A DNA stretch of 64,000 nt, taken from contig JAFPWF010000024.1 of assembly GCA_017395085.1 (NCBI GenBank), positions 183,142 through 247,141 on the forward strand, read 5' to 3'. A program made the translations under genes and the position numbers. Source of the DNA: Oscillospiraceae bacterium (GTDB taxonomy: Bacteria; Bacillota; Clostridia; Oscillospirales; Oscillospiraceae). Each line of letters begins with the position of its first letter. Within the stretch, counting starts at the first letter, position 1. Positions 25,376 through 33,965 of the stretch are shown here, piece after piece. A model generated the notes under the pieces. It did not search any database and had not been told where the DNA came from. It was given only the letters and a program-made list of their open reading frames with translations.

Positions 25376-25422
25376 AAAGACCACATTTACTGAGATTACT
25401 CGGTAGATGTGGTCTTTTTTGT
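25376..25422 (+). terminator. Terminator after the ABC operon
   Basis: An 11-bp stem (25376-25386 with 25407-25417) with a large loop ends in TTTTTT. Confidence 0.75.
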
Positions 25423-25823
25423 TCAAGCAAAAAAATCAGATATAAAAAAGACCACTGGTTGCTGGCCCAGTAGTCGAAGCCTTTATACATCCCAAGCTAT
25501 AAGCATAGGACTACAATGATATATTGATAGGAATCAGATATTTCCTTTTGAAAAAAGCAAACAAAGGAAAGACGAAGATTTATAACCTGAATACTTATAC
25601 TCATTATCAAAATATATCCGTTACAACTGTCCATATCAGCTAAGGATCAGAAAACCGGTGTTAGTTAAAAGAGCAGCAGAGTATAAGTAAAACACTGAAG
25701 TCGGGGACGGCTTCGGCGTTTTTGCCTGAGGCAGGGGCGAATCGGGAATTGACAACGATTTGCCGTGACTTTATAATAATCATCAGGCAAATACCGAAAT
25801 ATGACGGAAGAAAGGGAACCATC
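25423..25823. other. AT-rich gene-poor stretch with repeated terminator
   Basis: About 400 bases with no credible gene. It holds a small inverted repeat at 25446-25475 (GAC-ACTGG/CCAGT-GTC), a GTAGTC/GACTAC pair around 25471-25516, and at 25693-25723 a hairpin plus T run nearly matching the terminator at 26460-26491. This may be decayed sequence of a lost gene. Confidence 0.45.
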
Positions 25824-26423
25824 ATGAAAAAACTGATTGCGCTGCTGCTTGCCGTCCTGCTGCTGGCCTCGATCCCGAGCGTTGCATTCGCAGCGGGGAA
25901 CAAGCAGGCCGTCGCGCCGGCTGAGACCCCCGTTGAACAGGAGACGGACGATACGCCGGAGTATTACTGGTCGGATCTGGAGCCTTATCTCGAGGCTCTC
26001 GGCCTGGAGGGACAGTTCTACACGTTCAACTATTACGGCCTCGACATATGGGTGCCGGACGAGCTGGAATTCCAGGAGCTCACGGACGAAGACATTGAGA
26101 ACGGCATGATCGCTTATGCGACCGACGAAGACGAGAACTGGATCTTTGCGGTTACGAACCTCGTGTATGAGCAGAAGATCAAATCCCTCTACGAGTGGCA
26201 GGACATCCTGAAGGAGTATGAGGGGATTGAGGAATCCGTGATCTGCTATGTCAACGACCTGATCGTCCTGGAGTATCTGGTGCCCGAGAAAGACTGCTTT
26301 GTCTGCGACCTGCGCGTCAGCGACGGCAGCATCCTGGAGTTTGTATGGGCGCCGTTCTCCGACCAGGCCTATGCGGTGAACACCGGCTTCATGTCCAACT
26401 CGCTCATGGACACGAACGACTGA
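25824..26423 (+). CDS. Small secreted protein of unknown function
   Basis: 199 residues from the ATG at 25824, with GAAAGGG upstream. A clear signal peptide (MKKLIALLLAVLLLASIPSVAFA, cleaved near residue 23) precedes an acidic mature domain rich in Asp/Glu and aromatics (YYWSDLEPYLEALGLEGQFYTF, then GLDIWVPDELEFQEL). No Cys pair pattern or known motif is recognised. The fold resembles small secreted proteins of gut Clostridia that have a single alpha/beta domain. It is monocistronic between two similar terminators. Confidence 0.65.
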   Translation: MKKLIALLLAVLLLASIPSVAFAAGNKQAVAPAETPVEQETDDTPEYYWSDLEPYLEALGLEGQFYTFNYYGLDIWVPDELEFQELTDEDIENGMIAYATDEDENWIFAVTNLVYEQKIKSLYEWQDILKEYEGIEESVICYVNDLIVLEYLVPEKDCFVCDLRVSDGSILEFVWAPFSDQAYAVNTGFMSNSLMDTND

Positions 26424-26459
26424 CCGGGAGCGCCGTTTCCGAAGAGAACAGAAAAAGAA

Positions 26460-26491
26460 CGCTGAAGCCGGGAACGGCTTCAGCGTTTTTT
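26460..26491 (+). terminator. Terminator after the secreted protein
   Basis: A perfect 11-bp stem (26460-26470 with 26475-26485) with a four-base loop is followed by TTTTTT. Confidence 0.88.
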
Positions 26492-26596
26492 CGTACAGGC
26501 GGTTCACAGCCTGCAAGGGTAAAATGATTCCGGATTCACCGTTGAGATTATTACGGTTGATCGTTATAATATGCAACAGAGGCAGGTGAACAGGCC

Positions 26597-27313
26597 ATGA
26601 TGACGGATTTGGCAAAATACGACGGAAAGCATGTCCGGATCACGGACCGGTGGGGAGAAATTTTCGAAGGCATGGCGGAATACGGAAACCGCGATTTCCT
26701 GGAGTGTGAATACGGCAGCGGGGAAGACGGCGTTTTCGTGGAAGACTGCCTGATCTACCATTCGCAGATCGTCTCGATAGAGGAAATCGAAGTGCACGGG
26801 ACGGTTGAACTGTGGACGGAGCGCATGGTCCTGCGCAGGTACCGCCCGGAGGACGCGGACGGCCTGCACCACTATCTGGGGACGGATCCGGCCATGGCTG
26901 AATACTCGGGCTGGAACCCCTACGCGACCCCGGAATCGGCCCGGGAAGCCGTGCGCAGGTTTATCGACGGCTACGGTGACGTGCACACCTATTCGTGGAT
27001 CATGGATAGTGATGACGTCATCGTCGGAACGATCGGGGCCTATGATTATCAGGACGGCCGGATCGAGGTCGGCTTCAGCGTCGTAAAGGGCTGGCGGGGG
27101 CGCGGCCTTGCGACCGAGGCGCTGAAGAAAGTGCTGGAATACCTGACGGGAAATGAAGGCATTCCCTGCGTGACCGCGTGGTGCGCCGCGGAGAACACCG
27201 GATCTCAGAGGGTGCTTGAAAAGGCGGGGATGCGGTTCGTCTATACGGAAAAGGACGGCCTTGCGGTCGGCGACCGGGTATATGACAAGCTGATTTATGA
27301 ATACAGGGGCTGA
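26597..27313 (+). CDS. GNAT acetyltransferase with N-terminal LSm-like domain
   Basis: 238 residues. The C-terminal part (about 75-238) is a RimJ/RimL-type GNAT fold: LWTERMVLRRYRPEDADGL start, acetyl-CoA loop VKGWRGRGLATEALKKVLEY (Q/RxxGxG/A), then AAENTGSQRVLEKAGMRF. The N-terminal 65 residues (YDGKHVRITDRWGEIFEGMAEY ... IVSIEEIE) look like a small Sm/LSm-type barrel, sometimes fused to such enzymes. It should N- or O-acetylate a protein or small amine in the cytoplasm. It starts a three-gene run with the Imm32-like gene, which follows after two bases, and the MmcQ gene. Confidence 0.85.
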   Translation: MMTDLAKYDGKHVRITDRWGEIFEGMAEYGNRDFLECEYGSGEDGVFVEDCLIYHSQIVSIEEIEVHGTVELWTERMVLRRYRPEDADGLHHYLGTDPAMAEYSGWNPYATPESAREAVRRFIDGYGDVHTYSWIMDSDDVIVGTIGAYDYQDGRIEVGFSVVKGWRGRGLATEALKKVLEYLTGNEGIPCVTAWCAAENTGSQRVLEKAGMRFVYTEKDGLAVGDRVYDKLIYEYRG

Positions 27314-27315
27314 CG

Positions 27316-27525
27316 ATGACAATCAATTGGGTGGACGGATTTGAAATCCGTGTAAGCGTCGAACACGGCGAAGCGGTGATATCAGCGAATAAGGAAGGGC
27401 TGCTTTCTCTTGCGCAGCAGCTGACAGCTCTCGCGGAAGAAACGGCGGGAAGCCATATTCATTACGATGAATACAACTCTCTCGAAGAAAGGTCGGCAGA
27501 ACTGACCATTGAAAAACTGGAGTAG
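27316..27525 (+). CDS. Imm32-like small immunity-type protein
   Basis: 69 residues. The sequence GFEIRVSVEHGEAVISANKEGLLSLAQQLTALAEE ... HIHYDEYNSLEERSAELTIEK matches my recollection of the Imm32 immunity family, including the HxHxDEYNSLEExSxEL end. Members are predicted to neutralise polymorphic toxins, but many are encoded without an adjacent toxin, as here. It lies two bases after the GNAT stop and 17 before MmcQ, so it is part of the same transcript. It is cytoplasmic. Confidence 0.7.
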   Translation: MTINWVDGFEIRVSVEHGEAVISANKEGLLSLAQQLTALAEETAGSHIHYDEYNSLEERSAELTIEKLE

Positions 27526-27542
27526 TTGCGAGGAGAAAACCG

Positions 27543-27896
27543 ATGATGACGAAGCCGGAACTGTTTGATTATATTGCGAACCGATTCAGCGCCGATCCCG
27601 AGTACCCCTGGGAAGATGATCAGACGGACTGTGTGTTCAGGCACGGCAACAACAAAAAATGGTTTGCCCTGTATATGGAAGTTGAGCGGAAGCGTCTCGG
27701 ACTGGAAGGCAGCGGAGCGGCATCCATCCTCAACGTAAAAACGGGGCCGCTGCTCCAGGGTTCTTATCTTGGTATGCAGGGAATCCTCCCCGCTTATCAC
27801 ATGAACAAAACAAATTGGGTCAGCATCATACTGGACGCCATTGATCAGAAAACGTTTGAAGAACTGCTGGACATCAGTTGGGAACTGACAAAATAA
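27543..27896 (+). CDS. MmcQ/YjbR family protein
   Basis: 117 residues. The family pattern is clear: an N-terminal helix followed by PEYPWEDDQTDCVFRHGNNKKWFALYMEV and the conserved ending GILPAYHMNKTNWVSIILD. The fold is a CyaY-like sandwich with possible DNA binding; the physiological role of the family is not settled. Two adjacent ATG codons occur at the start; either is possible behind GCGAGGAGAAAA. It is the last gene of the GNAT-Imm32-MmcQ run and converges on the AraC-type regulator. Confidence 0.85.
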   Translation: MMTKPELFDYIANRFSADPEYPWEDDQTDCVFRHGNNKKWFALYMEVERKRLGLEGSGAASILNVKTGPLLQGSYLGMQGILPAYHMNKTNWVSIILDAIDQKTFEELLDISWELTK

Positions 27897-27973
27897 CCTG
27901 ACAGGAAGCATGACATGACCGTCAGGGATCTTGAGGAAGGCAGACAGCAGATTCTTTGCGGCTTTCGGGTCCT

Positions 27974-29242
27974 TTACGAAACAGCTGATGTCTTCTGGAC
28001 TTTTTTACGGTACTGCGCGGGTGTGTAACCCGTGGTGTCCCGAAAACTCTGGATGAAATAGTTCACGGTATTGAAGGCCAGACGATCCGACAGTTCCTTG
28101 ATGCTCAGATCCGTGGATTCCAGCAGCACCTTCGCGTGCTCAATCTTCACATAGCGGATATAGCTGCTGACAGATTGCCCGGTCTCTTTCCTGAACTTCT
28201 CCGTCAGATAATACTCCGTATAGCCGACCAGAGCCGCCAAATCGGCGGTCTTTATTTTTCGATCCAGGCTCAGCTCAATATAATCACAGCATTTCTGGAC
28301 AGCGTGAGAATAGTTTGGGTTTACACGTAAGTGGTGGACACGGTAGATAAAGTCATGGTACATGGTGTGGGCCAGCGCCGAGAGTTCCCCGGAATCATGG
28401 CAGTCTTCCACAGCCTGTATATAAGAATCCCCCAAGGGATAGGCTATCTCCGGAGACAATCCTCCCTCCATGGCGGCACGGCAGACCAGAGTCGTAAAGA
28501 CGACGTTGCTTGTTTTCATCTGCCGCAGCGGATCCTGACCCCGGATAGGAACACCCGGACTTAAACGGACGCTGTTTTGGAAGACATTGTAGTAATTGAT
28601 ATCGCCGTTTCTCACCATTTGCAGCATGGCTCTCTCGGCAAGATAAATCTTGTTCCGATCCCGCATCTTTTCATCGGGCACGCGCTGAATCTGCTCTGCC
28701 TGCTCTGCGTCGGCACACAGCGCATCCAGACCGAGCTGCTGCCCGGTGAGCGTATTATGAACCATGATGATATAACGGGTGAAGATCGCATAAGACATGA
28801 CCGGCAGATCCGGAAGGAGCCGGATGAGTGCGGAGGCCCAGGCAGCGTTCTCCATACTGCGGGAGCAGGGGCTCAGCGCTGCCCTGAGCTGCCGGTCGGT
28901 CGGCAGCGTGTAGAATACGGGGCCGATGGCGAAGAACAGACTCCGGTTGCGCTCGGACTCGTAACTCAGCCCCCACTGCATCCCGATGGGAGAGCCGATG
29001 ATCTGGGGCCGGGTGTTGTCGGTATCCTCTGCATAACGGAGAAGTTTTTCCCGGCCGCCCAGTATTGTGAAGGCATTCTCCAAAATCTCGCGCTCCGGCT
29101 CCGGGCAGGAGGTGGCAACAAAACTGCCGTCCTGATCATAACACCAGACATAAAGCTTCTCACTTGCGGGGATCAGGCTTTCAAGCAAAACGAGGTTTTG
29201 CTCCCCGCGGGTCATCCATTGCCGCACACCTCTCAGATCCAC
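27974..29242 (-). CDS. AraC-family regulator of the saccharide operon
   Basis: 422 residues. The C-terminal 100 residues form two helix-turn-helix units: IKTADLAALVGYTEYYLTEKFRKETGQSVSSYIR and LSIKELSDRLAFNTVNYFIQSFRDTTGYTPAQYRKK, the AraC signature. The long N-terminal region (about 1-310) has no recognised motif and probably senses a saccharide or its metabolite. The gene diverges from the seven-gene glycoside operon starting at 29426, so it most likely activates that operon from the 183-base intergenic region. AGGGAGGTGAT precedes the ATG. Confidence 0.87.
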   Translation of the reverse strand: MDLRGVRQWMTRGEQNLVLLESLIPASEKLYVWCYDQDGSFVATSCPEPEREILENAFTILGGREKLLRYAEDTDNTRPQIIGSPIGMQWGLSYESERNRSLFFAIGPVFYTLPTDRQLRAALSPCSRSMENAAWASALIRLLPDLPVMSYAIFTRYIIMVHNTLTGQQLGLDALCADAEQAEQIQRVPDEKMRDRNKIYLAERAMLQMVRNGDINYYNVFQNSVRLSPGVPIRGQDPLRQMKTSNVVFTTLVCRAAMEGGLSPEIAYPLGDSYIQAVEDCHDSGELSALAHTMYHDFIYRVHHLRVNPNYSHAVQKCCDYIELSLDRKIKTADLAALVGYTEYYLTEKFRKETGQSVSSYIRYVKIEHAKVLLESTDLSIKELSDRLAFNTVNYFIQSFRDTTGYTPAQYRKKVQKTSAVS

Positions 29243-29425
29243 AGCAGATCACCTCCCTAACTTCTGCAATCATAGTACCACCGGCTCCGATAAAAACGCA
29301 AGAAACTTCCTTAATTTTTGTAATTTTTCCGGATTTTTTGAGTTTACGATCTCTTCTGTTTTCCTGTAAGATAGGCTCATCGGGAACCCCAATACTATCA
29401 TTACAAGAAGTAAGGAGAAAGCATC

Positions 29426-30943
29426 ATGGCAAAGGAAAAACTCAGCGCAAGTCAGATCGACGGCGTCGACTACCGCCGTGCAAAACTGTGGCAGATCATT
29501 TTGGTGGCCTTCAACGCCTTCAACGGCATGGCAATGTATTTTCTCATTGGGCTTGCCAGCTACTCAGCCAGCATCGGTTACGGCATCGCGACCCTGGTGG
29601 TCGGCGGCCTGCTGACCTTCACCCGCATTTTTGACGCGATCACCGACCCTCTCCTCGCCTTCGTCTATGACCGGGTCAACACCCCCTTCGGCAAGGTGCG
29701 GCCGCTGATGCTCCTCGGCTGGGCCGTGCAGAGCGCGGGTGTGCTGTGCATGTTCAACTTTTTCTCCAGCAAAGGCCATGGCGTCGGCATGTTCCTGCTG
29801 TTCTATATGATTTACGTCATCGGCTACACCATGGTGAACATGACCGCCCAGACCCTGCCTGCCCTGATGACAAACGATCCCAAACAGCGCCCCACCGTCG
29901 GCGTGTGGCAGACGGCACTGAATTACATCACGCCGATGGTGCTGAACATCGTGGTCTACACGAAGCTCATGCCCGCTTTCGGCGGCAGCTTCAACCAGGA
30001 ATTCCTGAATGTTGTGACCTGGCTCTGCATCGGCATTTCCTTCGTTGGCGTGGTTCTTGTCTGCATCGGCATCTCTGCCTTTGATAAGCCGGAAAACTTC
30101 AAGGGCATCGGCAAAACCGAGCGGCTCAAGTTCAAGGACATGTGGGACGTGCTGAAGAACAACAAACCCCTGCAAAGCTACATCATCTCCGCCTCCTCTG
30201 ACAAAATCGCGCAGCAGGCCGCAGCTGCCTCCATCGTCAGCACGATGTTAAACGGCATCCTCATCGGCAATATGGGCTTAGCCACCACTCTGAGCATGAT
30301 CGGCATGCTGCCTTCCATTCTGTTTGCGATCATCGGTGCCCGCTACGCCGGCAAGCACGGCAACAAGGAATCCATTGTCGCATGGACGCGCTACAGCCTC
30401 ATCGCGAATATCGCGATGATTGCCTTCTTCATCATCACCCGCCATACAGTGGGTACCACGGCTATCTCCACTTCGCTGATCTTCAAGATCCTCTTTGTCG
30501 TGCTGACGTTCGCGGTCAACGGCTTTGCGATGGGCGTCACCACCGCCAACACCGGCTTTATGGCCGACCTGATCGACTTTGAACTGGATCGCTCCGGCAA
30601 GTACATTCCCGCCGTCGTCTCCGGCACCTACAGTCTGGTGGATAAAATCGTCTCTTCCTTCTCCGCCGCCATTGCTACCGGCTGTGTTGCCCTGATCGGC
30701 TACACGACCACCATGCCCCAGCCCACCGACGCGGCGACCCCGGGCGTGTTCTGGATGACTATGTTCCTGCGCTACGGCCTGGCGGTTCTGGGCTTCATCT
30801 GCACGCTGCTGGCCATGCGCGGCTGCAAACTCGACAGGCCCGAGATGGTCGAGGTGCAGAAACGCATTGCCGACAAAAAGGCTGCAGCAAAGAGCGAGTA
30901 TTTCGAGAAAAAACTGCACGAAGGTGACTCTGACAATGCGTAA
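29426..30943 (+). CDS. GPH-type (MFS_2) glycoside symporter
   Basis: 505 residues with about twelve hydrophobic segments. The family motif RIFDAITDPLLAFVYDRVNTPFGKVRP (D-x2-TDP...G-x-RP) is diagnostic of glycoside-pentoside-hexuronide:cation symporters, as is TANTGFMADLIDFE in the second half. It should import the intact oligosaccharide or glycoside used by the following enzymes, coupled to Na+ or H+. The last eight bases overlap the GH2 gene. TAAGGAG precedes the ATG. It is the first gene of the operon. Confidence 0.9.
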   Translation: MAKEKLSASQIDGVDYRRAKLWQIILVAFNAFNGMAMYFLIGLASYSASIGYGIATLVVGGLLTFTRIFDAITDPLLAFVYDRVNTPFGKVRPLMLLGWAVQSAGVLCMFNFFSSKGHGVGMFLLFYMIYVIGYTMVNMTAQTLPALMTNDPKQRPTVGVWQTALNYITPMVLNIVVYTKLMPAFGGSFNQEFLNVVTWLCIGISFVGVVLVCIGISAFDKPENFKGIGKTERLKFKDMWDVLKNNKPLQSYIISASSDKIAQQAAAASIVSTMLNGILIGNMGLATTLSMIGMLPSILFAIIGARYAGKHGNKESIVAWTRYSLIANIAMIAFFIITRHTVGTTAISTSLIFKILFVVLTFAVNGFAMGVTTANTGFMADLIDFELDRSGKYIPAVVSGTYSLVDKIVSSFSAAIATGCVALIGYTTTMPQPTDAATPGVFWMTMFLRYGLAVLGFICTLLAMRGCKLDRPEMVEVQKRIADKKAAAKSEYFEKKLHEGDSDNA

Positions 30944-33122
30944 GATTACGACTCTGACCGAAGGTTGGCGCTTTCTGAAAAACGCCGTCTCCGCGCAGGA
31001 GGCATACACGGCTGCAGCGCGGGGCGAGACCGTCACCCTGCCACACACATGGAACGCCGTGGACGGCCAGGACGGCGGCAACGACTATCATCGCGGCATT
31101 TGCTGGTATGTCCGCGAGCTGGCCAAAGACGAGACCGCTGGAGACCGGCTGTTCCTGGAGCTGAACGGCGCCGCTCATACCTGCGAGGTCTATCTCAACG
31201 GTGAAAAACTCTGCCGGCATGAGGGCGGCTACTCTACCTTCCGCGTGGAGCTGACCGAAAAGCTGGGGGAAAAGAACACGCTTGCGATCTCCGTGGACAA
31301 CGGCAGCAACGACTATGTCTATCCCCAGAAAGCAGACTTCACCTTCTACGGCGGCCTGTACCGCGCGGTCAACCTGATCGCCGTGCCTGCCGAGCACTTC
31401 GAGCTTTTGAAGGACGGCACCCCCGGCATCAAAGTCACGCCGGCGGTCGATCTTGAAAAGAAGACGGCGACGGTCACCGTAGAGACCTGGCACAACGCCG
31501 CGAGCGTGGACATCACCGTGAACGGCGAAACGAAAACCACGGAGCGCTGCGCGCAGTTCATCATCGAAAACGTACGCCTTTGGGACGGCGTGGACGATCC
31601 CTGGCTCTACACGGCTGCGGCAAAACTGCCCTCCGGCGACGAAGTGTCGTGCCGTTTTGGCTGCCGCGTCTTTACCTGCGATCCCGAAAAGGGCTTTTTC
31701 CTCAACGGGCGCAGCTATCCTCTGCGCGGTGTGAGCCGCCACCAGGATCTCAAGGGCAGGGGGAACGCCCTGTCTTATGAAGACCATGCGGCCGACATGG
31801 CCATCATCCGGGAGCTGGGCGCCAACACCCTGCGGCTGGCCCATTATCAGCACGCACAGGAGTTCTACGATCTCTGCGATGAAAACGGCATCGTTGTCTG
31901 GGCCGAGATCCCCTATATCACCATGCATATGACAAACGGGCGGGAGAATACTCTCAGCCAGATGCGGGAACTGATCACCCAGTGCTATAATCACCCCTGC
32001 ATCGCGGTCTGGGGTCTCAGCAATGAGATCACCGCCGCCAGCGCCGTCAACGAGGAACTGCTGGAGAACCATCGGCTCCTGAACGATCTTTGCCACCGCC
32101 TCGATCCTACGCGCTTGACAACCATGGCCAACGTCTTTATGCTGGAGATTGAAAGCCCCATTCTGGAGATTCCCGATATCAACAGCTATAACCTCTATTT
32201 CGGCTGGTACCTGGGAGAGCTGGAGCAGACGGACGAATTCTTCGACGAATACCACGCCAAGTACCCCAACCGGGTCATCGGCTTCTCCGAATACGGCGCG
32301 GACGCCAATCCGTCCTTCCACTCCCAGCACCCGGAGAAGGGCGACTATACCGAGGAATACCAGGCGCTTTATCATGAGCATATGCTCCGCATGATCGAAG
32401 CGCGCCCGTATCTCTGGGCAACGCACGTCTGGAACCTCTTCGACTTCGCCGCCGACGGACGTGATGAGGGCGGCAAGCACGGTGAAAACCAAAAGGGACT
32501 CGTCTCCTTTGACCGCACGCTAAGGAAGGACGCCTTCTATCTTTACAAGGCCGCCTGGAACAGAAAAGAATCCTTTGTTCATCTTTGCGGCAAGCGCTAC
32601 ATCAACCGCTGCGAGGCTGAAACCGAGATCAAAGCATACTCCAACGCGGACCGGGTGCGCCTCTATGTGGACGATACGCTGATCGGTGAGCAGCAGGGCG
32701 AGACGGTCTTCCGCTTTACGGTTCCGCTTATGGGAGAACACCTGATCCGCGCCGAAGCGGAGGGCTGCAGCGACACCATGATGATCCGCCGGGTAAACGA
32801 GCCGGACGAGAGCTACATCTTCAATAAGGCTGCCGCTTCCGTTGCCAACTGGTTCGACGCCGATGAGATTGACCCGAGCTGCTTTTCCATCAACGATACG
32901 CTGGGCGAGATTCGCTCTCATCCGCAGGCCGGGGCGATCGTGGACGCCATGATGGCCAGGGGCGCTTCCGAGCGGGGCGATGTGGCCGATGCGGTGAAGG
33001 ACAATCCCGCGCTGCAGCGGATGATGGGCCGCATGACCATGCTGAGCCTCCTCAAGCAGGGCGGCGCGGACGAAGAAAGCATCAAACAGCTCAATCGCGT
33101 TTTGCAGGGCATTAAGAAATGA
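30936..33122 (+). CDS. Glycoside hydrolase family 2 (beta-galactosidase/glucuronidase type)
   Basis: 728 residues from the ATG at 30936, overlapping the symporter. The order is sugar-binding jelly roll (LPHTWNAVDGQDGGNDYHRG...LNGAAHTCEVYLNG), immunoglobulin-like domain, then the TIM barrel: LRGVSRHQD, NTLRLAHYQH, acid/base Glu in WGLSNEI and nucleophile Glu in GFSEYGAD. A C-terminal domain with AYSNADRVRLYVDD follows, then about 100 extra residues. With no signal peptide it should act in the cytoplasm on imported sugar. The exact sugar (galactose, glucuronic acid or mannose) is not decided by what I can see. Confidence 0.9.
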   Translation: MRKITTLTEGWRFLKNAVSAQEAYTAAARGETVTLPHTWNAVDGQDGGNDYHRGICWYVRELAKDETAGDRLFLELNGAAHTCEVYLNGEKLCRHEGGYSTFRVELTEKLGEKNTLAISVDNGSNDYVYPQKADFTFYGGLYRAVNLIAVPAEHFELLKDGTPGIKVTPAVDLEKKTATVTVETWHNAASVDITVNGETKTTERCAQFIIENVRLWDGVDDPWLYTAAAKLPSGDEVSCRFGCRVFTCDPEKGFFLNGRSYPLRGVSRHQDLKGRGNALSYEDHAADMAIIRELGANTLRLAHYQHAQEFYDLCDENGIVVWAEIPYITMHMTNGRENTLSQMRELITQCYNHPCIAVWGLSNEITAASAVNEELLENHRLLNDLCHRLDPTRLTTMANVFMLEIESPILEIPDINSYNLYFGWYLGELEQTDEFFDEYHAKYPNRVIGFSEYGADANPSFHSQHPEKGDYTEEYQALYHEHMLRMIEARPYLWATHVWNLFDFAADGRDEGGKHGENQKGLVSFDRTLRKDAFYLYKAAWNRKESFVHLCGKRYINRCEAETEIKAYSNADRVRLYVDDTLIGEQQGETVFRFTVPLMGEHLIRAEAEGCSDTMMIRRVNEPDESYIFNKAAASVANWFDADEIDPSCFSINDTLGEIRSHPQAGAIVDAMMARGASERGDVADAVKDNPALQRMMGRMTMLSLLKQGGADEESIKQLNRVLQGIKK

Positions 33123-33964
33123 AAAAAGCCGTACAACAGATCATGCTGGGCACTGTGACCGGAAACGAGGCACAGACCCGCGAAACCTTACAGAGAATCA
33201 AGGCCGCCGGATACGACGGCCTTGAGCTCAATCGCTTTATGATCCACCCGAGCTCTCTGATGGTGCGGCTCATGACCCGCGCCGCCGGGATGCCCACCGG
33301 AAACGGAGGGAAGCTCGACTGGAACGCACTCGTAAACGAAAGCGGCCTTGCGGTCGTAAGCCTCCATACCGATCTGGGAAGCCTGGAGCGGGAGCCGGAG
33401 GCAATTATCGGAGAAGCGGAGAGCTTCGGCACCGACAAAGTCGTCATCACCGGAATGTACCGCTATGACTATTCCGACGAAGCCGCGGTGCGCGGGCTGG
33501 CAAACCGGCTGAACAGGGCAGGCGAAATGTTGAGGGAGAGCGGACTCTCGCTTCTTTACCACAACCACAACGTTGAGCTGCTGCCGGTCAAACCGGGTCT
33601 TCGCGCCTATGAAATCCTGATCGAAGACACAGACCGGAGCAATGTAAGCTTTGAGTTTGACAGCTACTGGTTCACTGACGGAGGCGCGGACGCCAAAGTG
33701 TGGATGCGAAAGCTGGGCAGCCGCATGAAACTCTGGCATGTCACGGACCGGGGCAGCCGTCAAAAGGGTCCCGCCATGACACCGATCCTGAAAGCGGACA
33801 GCATGGAGCTTGGCACCGGGAGCATGGATCTGGACGGCCTGAAGGAGATTGCCGTTTCCAACGGCATCGAAGCCGTAGTGCTGGAGAGCCATAAAAACTG
33901 GATCGGCAAAGATCCGGTCAGAAGCCTGGAAGTCAGCGCAAAATGGTTAAATGAGAGGTTTTAA
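33119..33964 (+). CDS. Sugar phosphate isomerase/epimerase-type TIM barrel
   Basis: 281 residues, overlapping the GH2 stop by four bases (ATGA). The AP-endonuclease-2/xylose isomerase-like barrel is visible in AAGYDGLELNRF, VVSLHTDLG, SLLYHNHNVEL (metal-site His), VSFEFDSYWFTDGG and KLWHVTDRG (metal-site Asp/His), ending with VVLESHK. Members isomerise or epimerise sugars and inositols, or act as keto-glycoside enzymes, using a divalent metal. In this operon it probably handles a sugar released by the hydrolases, or prepares a glycoside for cleavage. It is cytoplasmic. Confidence 0.82.
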   Translation: MKKAVQQIMLGTVTGNEAQTRETLQRIKAAGYDGLELNRFMIHPSSLMVRLMTRAAGMPTGNGGKLDWNALVNESGLAVVSLHTDLGSLEREPEAIIGEAESFGTDKVVITGMYRYDYSDEAAVRGLANRLNRAGEMLRESGLSLLYHNHNVELLPVKPGLRAYEILIEDTDRSNVSFEFDSYWFTDGGADAKVWMRKLGSRMKLWHVTDRGSRQKGPAMTPILKADSMELGTGSMDLDGLKEIAVSNGIEAVVLESHKNWIGKDPVRSLEVSAKWLNERF

Positions 33965-33965
33965 C

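Noticed and set aside
25440-25520. tRNA-like or small RNA structure
   Set aside because: The inverted repeats do not form a cloverleaf, there is no T-loop sequence and no CCA end. No promoter is evident.
30795-32492. Minus-strand frame of about 565 codons opposite the GH2 gene
   Set aside because: Shadow of a well-supported glycoside hydrolase in a tightly packed operon.
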